A stretch of 64,000 bases of DNA from Paenibacillus glucanolyticus NBRC 15330 (GTDB lineage: Bacteria; Bacillota; Bacilli; Paenibacillales; Paenibacillaceae), in contig NZ_BIMC01000013.1 of the NCBI RefSeq assembly GCF_004000885.1, positions 1-64,000 on the forward strand. Direction: 5' to 3'. This document shows positions 60,679 to 64,000 of this stretch, piece after piece. Position numbers and translations under genes: made by a program. The notes beneath the pieces are model-generated. The model was given only the letters and a program-made list of their open reading frames with translations. It searched no databases and was not told where the DNA came from. Position 1 is the stretch's first letter. Every line of letters starts with the position of its first letter.

Positions 60679-61589
60679 ATACTCATTCACCTACCTACGA
60701 CATAATTCCCTCTCTTGATGATCTGAATGGAGAACGTTGCTATATTTATCAGTCATCTGGTTCAAAACTATTAGCACACGGAAGCTTTGTTTTCCGACAA
60801 GGATCGTCTTTTAGAAAGAATATTGAGCAGTATGCGATGGTGGCTTCAAGTCATCTGCAAAAAGACACAAATGAGTGCCGGCTAGCGCTTAAACAAATCA
60901 CAAAAGAACTTAAAGACGGAATCTATAAAGTCATTGTATTAACCCAATATGATGATAATAAGTATGCATTACTAGAGATTGAGGGTATCAACTGGGAAAA
61001 CAAGCGGGGGTACTTAGAAACAAAAGTCCCAATTCCAACATTAAGTATTCAACCAATAACTAAAGATGAATATATAGAAATTTCAAAAACGACTTATGAG
61101 TTTGACTGGTCGAAACTAAACGTTCCACCAGGTTGTTCAGGGACTAAACAGTCGGATGCCTTTGAGGATCTTATAAATGAATTAATTCTTCATTCTAAGG
61201 ATATCGTAAATTATGCTCGGATAGGTACCGGTGTTGATCGTGCAAGAGATGGTCAATTTGAGATAAATATGGCTTCTTGGCTTCCTAAGGTTAACGCATC
61301 GACGAGATGGATCCTTCAATGTAAGTACTCGGTAGATAAGAACACGTCCTTGGCTATTGATGAAATATACAGTGAAATGATAAAGGTCCTTATGCATAAA
61401 CCTGATTATTATTTACTCGTAACAAACCGGAAAATAACAAGTGATTTTCTTGACTGGTTTAACAGTGATCTTATGTTAGAGACGAATTACTTTATTCCAT
61501 ATAAAAAAATACTGATTCAAAGAGAAGAACTAGAAGAGCTACTCGTGCAGCCAGAGTATATACATTTGAGGAAAAAGTTCTTCGGATGA
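60675..61589 (+). CDS. Mrr-like restriction endonuclease-fold protein
   Basis: A 304-aa protein. The N-terminal half (residues 1-150) has beta-rich sequence of unknown family. From about residue 155 it follows the Mrr/REase fold: KQSDAFEDLINELI helix, Asp in RARDGQFEINM, Gln-x-Lys in WILQCKYSVDK, and SEMIKVLMHKPDYYLLVTNR. The D-QxK site is the catalytic form of Mrr-type endonucleases, so cleavage of DNA is expected. The start overlaps the stop of the 667-aa gene (ATGA), implying translational coupling. It is the likely effector of the operon. Confidence 0.75.
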   Translation: MNTHSPTYDIIPSLDDLNGERCYIYQSSGSKLLAHGSFVFRQGSSFRKNIEQYAMVASSHLQKDTNECRLALKQITKELKDGIYKVIVLTQYDDNKYALLEIEGINWENKRGYLETKVPIPTLSIQPITKDEYIEISKTTYEFDWSKLNVPPGCSGTKQSDAFEDLINELILHSKDIVNYARIGTGVDRARDGQFEINMASWLPKVNASTRWILQCKYSVDKNTSLAIDEIYSEMIKVLMHKPDYYLLVTNRKITSDFLDWFNSDLMLETNYFIPYKKILIQREELEELLVQPEYIHLRKKFFG

Positions 61590-61813
61590 GTTATCGTTTT
61601 TGTATCTCGGCAGTTAAAGGCAGCACTAGATACTCTCATTCTACTAAGATTAGAATAGGTGAATATATTTAGAATCTTATAGTGTAGGCTCTTTTTGGTG
61701 TCTTATACTCCCCAGTTAAGGTGAACATTATGGATCGGAATTTTCGTAATTTGTGTTCAGTAATCTCTTAAATCTTTCCGATATAAAGAGTAATTGGAGA
61801 GGGGGATAAACAT

Positions 61814-62704
61814 ATACATACCGAACGTTTGAAGTCCAAGGAAGGATTCTTATTGTTACTACTAAGTGCAATTCTACTAGTAATCAGTGGTTGCTCATCG
61901 AAGGAAGATCTTGTAGCCAGCAATATTACCATTAACATTTCGGTAAAAGAAGAGTTCGATGTTGATAATCGACTCAAATTTAGTGGAACTACTAATTTAC
62001 CGAATGACATGGAGCTTATTTTATCCGTGTCTGGGGAAGAGGGATACTCTTCTCAGACTAAGGTTTATATCACTAATGGTCTATTTGAAAGTGAATGGTT
62101 CACCAATAAGGGGGAGGGGCTATCACCTGGCAGCTATAATCTTCGTCTCTCATCCCCCACAGCAAATGTGCAACCCGAATCGGTCCAAGATTTGATTGGA
62201 GAACAAGGAGCAAATTTGACTGGTGAGTACGTTGTTTCCAATGACACCTGGGGAAATATGATCGAATATACATATGCATTTCATGCAGGTAGTTTCACAA
62301 GTAGTTCAACAGATGAAGATGAAGAGATTTGGGAAACAGTTGATGAATTTTTGGCTTCGGGGCAATACGCTCTCGTAAGGGATTTCATTGATCAGATTCC
62401 CAACCCAAGCTATGATCTTCAGATGATGCATCACTTGGCCATGTACCATATTTATGGTCAGGGAGGAGAGACGGAGAAGTCATTTGAGTCTTTGTACAGC
62501 ATACCGAGCAGCTATAGTGGTCGAAATGAGGACTTGATAGCCTATGAGAAAAGTTTGTACACAGATATCATAGACAGTAAAGACAGTAAAGAAGACAGTG
62601 ACTTTAATATTTATGGAGAATACCAACCAGTAGAGAGTATGACACCTGAGGAAATACAAGCCGAATTAGAAGCAATCTTGAAAGAATCAATACCCGACAA
62701 TTAA
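61814..62704 (+). CDS. Lipoprotein of unknown function with apparent ATA start
   Basis: The protein has a lipoprotein signal peptide (FLLLLLSAILLVISGC) with the lipobox Cys, then a strand-rich domain and an acidic helical C-terminus (DEDEEIWETVDEFLASGQ). No ATG or GTG opens it. A TTG at 61829 is 23 bases from the nearest ribosome binding site, whereas an ATA at 61814 is 8 bases after GGAGAGGGGG and gives a normal basic n-region (HTERLKSKEG). I therefore place the start at the ATA with reserve. It is the second such case in the window. No neighbour is close enough to suggest an operon. Confidence 0.65.
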   Translation: MHTERLKSKEGFLLLLLSAILLVISGCSSKEDLVASNITINISVKEEFDVDNRLKFSGTTNLPNDMELILSVSGEEGYSSQTKVYITNGLFESEWFTNKGEGLSPGSYNLRLSSPTANVQPESVQDLIGEQGANLTGEYVVSNDTWGNMIEYTYAFHAGSFTSSSTDEDEEIWETVDEFLASGQYALVRDFIDQIPNPSYDLQMMHHLAMYHIYGQGGETEKSFESLYSIPSSYSGRNEDLIAYEKSLYTDIIDSKDSKEDSDFNIYGEYQPVESMTPEEIQAELEAILKESIPDN

Positions 62705-62751
62705 CAAATATACCCAATGATACAATGTTTTGATGATTAGGAACATCAGAA

Positions 62752-62905
62752 GTTAAAGATCTTTTTGCTTCTGGTAATTCGACATCTCGATCTGATTATC
62801 AAGTAAAATGGAGACTAAACCTAAATCGAAGGAACCTACAAAATTAAAGTGGTTGTAAATGATGGTGTGGCCGTCCGAATGGACGGCCTTTTAATATACA
62901 GCTGA
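62752..62905 (+). pseudogene. Remnant of a secreted PA14-like domain
   Basis: VKDLFASGNSTSRSDYQVKW-RLNL in one frame continues after a one-base shift as IEGTYKIKVVVNDGVAVRMD. This is the WR-x-L...GTY-x-x-x-V-x-x-DDGV-type core of PA14-like domains. Start and end of the gene are missing. Confidence 0.45.
62869..62892 (+). terminator. Hairpin terminator
   Basis: GGCCGTCC and GGACGGCC form an 8-bp stem around GAAT, followed by TTTT. It overlaps the PA14-like remnant and probably ends the lipoprotein transcript. Confidence 0.75.
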
Positions 62906-62968
62906 ATAGTCATTAAAGGATAAGGCGGCATTGAAGTAAGGAGGGAAATCGTTGACATTCAAGTAAGA

Positions 62969-63178
62969 ATGATCGTAGTTTTATATCTCGAAACAATTCT
63001 TCGTCTTTTCTCTTGGATTTTTCTTCTCAGTCTTGGGCTTCTCCTAAGGACTGAGCTCTTTTTTCAGCAACTTAATCGACCCCACCGAATCATGGGGAGC
63101 ACTAACAATCTGATCAACTCTTTGTCTACACCCTTAGCTGACTCTCCGACAAGTGCATCTGAAACTCTAACGAAATAA
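62969..63178 (+). CDS. Doubtful small membrane ORF
   Basis: 69 aa with one hydrophobic segment (LRLFSWIFLLSLGLLLRTEL) and a Ser/Thr-rich end. A strong AAGGAGGG lies about 25 bases upstream, too far for this ATG, and the codon at the right distance is GTT. It could be a decayed gene whose start was lost. Confidence 0.3.
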   Translation: MIVVLYLETILRLFSWIFLLSLGLLLRTELFFQQLNRPHRIMGSTNNLINSLSTPLADSPTSASETLTK

Positions 63179-63184
63179 ACCCAA

Positions 63185-63209
63185 CATACCGCTAGTTAGG
63201 AGCAGTATG
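63185..63209 (-). terminator. Probable terminator of the SLH gene
   Basis: CATAC-x-GC and GC-x-GTATG are complementary apart from one mismatch, 17 bases past the SLH-gene stop codon on the minus strand. Confidence 0.4.
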
Positions 63210-63225
63210 CCGGTTCCGACAAGCA

Positions 63226-64000
63226 TTAGGCGTCGTCGCGAGTTCCTCGCAGACTGAGGGGGACGATTTCACTGAACCACCATCCAGCTGCTGGAGTTTG
63301 CAGCCTAATTTCCAAATTGCTGTAATTTTGAACAGTTCCTTTTTTGGGGATAATAACGGCAGGAATGTCGGTTAAGCTATTGCGATAAAGGCGGGCAGCT
63401 GTATTCAGCACACCTTTATTAAAAAAGGCATCGCGATCAGGACTATCAAATCCATCGACCTGGAATCGTAGAATTGTATTCGGGTTATATCTTTTTGTAT
63501 CTTTATTGAATACCGTTCCACCTTTGAAATACAGGACGTAACTGTTTTTCTGGTCTTTAACCATCAGGTTCTTGATCGAAGGTCGGTTATTGAACCATTT
63601 GAGCGTATTGATCGGCTTGATTAACCCAAGGTTAGGGTCATTCGGATCAGTAAGGTCGATGGCAATAAGTGCGTCGAGCTTGCCTTGATACAGTCCGTCT
63701 TTTGACGTGATGGTCATACGTTCTTCTTTCCACATTTCTTCGACCGAGGCCTTTCTAGCATGTCTCAGATCGGCTTCCGTGGTTACCCACATTTCCGGCA
63801 TCACGGTGAAGATGTTTGTTCCATGCCATGCGATTTCAGCACTGCCGACCGCATACTTATCGACGTGGAGGTCAGTGCCGTTTTTCTTGGAAAGAATTCG
63901 TTCGATCACAACGATCGCCTGTGCACGCGTGGTCATCCCTTTCGGAGCGATCTGCCCTATACCGACGCCTTTAATAAGACCGGCTTTCGTAGCGAGATAC
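63226..64000 (-). CDS. SLH-domain surface protein, C-terminal part (partial)
   Basis: The frame is open to the right edge of the window. The part beyond 63936 reads LATKAGLIKGVG, then GMTTRAQAIVVIERIL, the end of an S-layer homology repeat with its TRAQ motif, so the ATG at 63936 is internal and the gene starts outside. After the SLH repeat come about 230 residues of a beta-rich domain (LRFQVDGFDSPDRDAFF, SNLEIRLQTPAAGWWF). SLH domains bind pyruvylated wall polymers. Its GC content is visibly higher than that of the genes to the left, suggesting core genome. Confidence 0.8.
   Translation of the reverse strand, partial: YLATKAGLIKGVGIGQIAPKGMTTRAQAIVVIERILSKKNGTDLHVDKYAVGSAEIAWHGTNIFTVMPEMWVTTEADLRHARKASVEEMWKEERMTITSKDGLYQGKLDALIAIDLTDPNDPNLGLIKPINTLKWFNNRPSIKNLMVKDQKNSYVLYFKGGTVFNKDTKRYNPNTILRFQVDGFDSPDRDAFFNKGVLNTAARLYRNSLTDIPAVIIPKKGTVQNYSNLEIRLQTPAAGWWFSEIVPLSLRGTRDDA

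Noticed and set aside
1..64000. CRISPR arrays, rRNA genes or a replication origin
   Set aside because: No regularly spaced repeats, rRNA sequence or iteron/DnaA-box clusters were seen.

Overview
The window reads as a low-GC Gram-positive, endospore-forming member of the Bacillales, most like Paenibacillaceae. Pointers are the SLH-domain surface protein at the right edge, a Spo0E-like phosphatase, copper amine oxidase-type stalk domains on secreted proteins, a bifunctional GshF, a split SigO/RsoA-like sigma factor and strong AGGAGG ribosome binding sites with frequent TTG/GTG starts. The genus is an inference; nothing in the window names it. Almost the whole window looks like accessory DNA: metal resistance, mobile-element debris, surface proteins and nuclease genes.

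Region 1 (1-6 kb): the end of an IS3-family element, a cupin, a UspA-SulP operon, a serine recombinase-like protein lacking most catalytic residues, a CPA2 cation/proton antiporter and a small ORF with an apparent ATA start. Region 2 (6-25.5 kb) is a very large arsenic island. A leftward set (MarR with two Cys pairs, a 54-aa peptide ending in four cysteines, ArsN1-type acetyltransferase) faces a rightward set (ArsR, flavoprotein, thioredoxin reductase, then MATE exporter and GshF). A second rightward operon holds arsR-arsB-arsC-arsD-arsA, an IscA/HesB-like protein and a dual-specificity-type phosphatase. A third block holds a CopZ-like Cys-rich metallochaperone, an ACR3/SBF-type transporter, a CCPF protein, a MerR regulator, an MFS exporter and an ArsO-like monooxygenase. 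Together these cover arsenate reduction, arsenite extrusion by several pumps, thiol supply and modification of organoarsenicals. Region 3 (25.5-29.3 kb) is a copper module, csoR-copZ-copA, with three CsoR-type boxes.

Region 4 (29.3-49.3 kb): a degenerate coupling-protein-like ATPase and a spermidine synthase-like membrane protein are divergent, each behind a leader that ends in a terminator. Then follow an IS110 element with a long structured 3' non-coding region, an ADP-ribosylglycohydrolase pair, an XRE regulator, a Spo0E-like peptide, a split sigma factor with two YvrJ-like genes sharing its own promoter type, an RNase H-fold protein, and a WxL-like surface complex (DUF916-type anchor, RCC1/Ig-like giant protein, small WxL-like protein). 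A decayed tyrosine recombinase lies at 48 kb.

Region 5 (49-64 kb): secreted and surface proteins, a glutaredoxin, a lone tRNA-Cys, an intracellular subtilase, then a PD-(D/E)XK nuclease and a three-gene operon (CoiA-like protein, 667-aa unknown protein, Mrr-like endonuclease) that looks like an undescribed defence system. A lipoprotein with an apparent ATA start, a PA14-like remnant and an SLH-domain protein of higher GC, cut by the window end, close the region.
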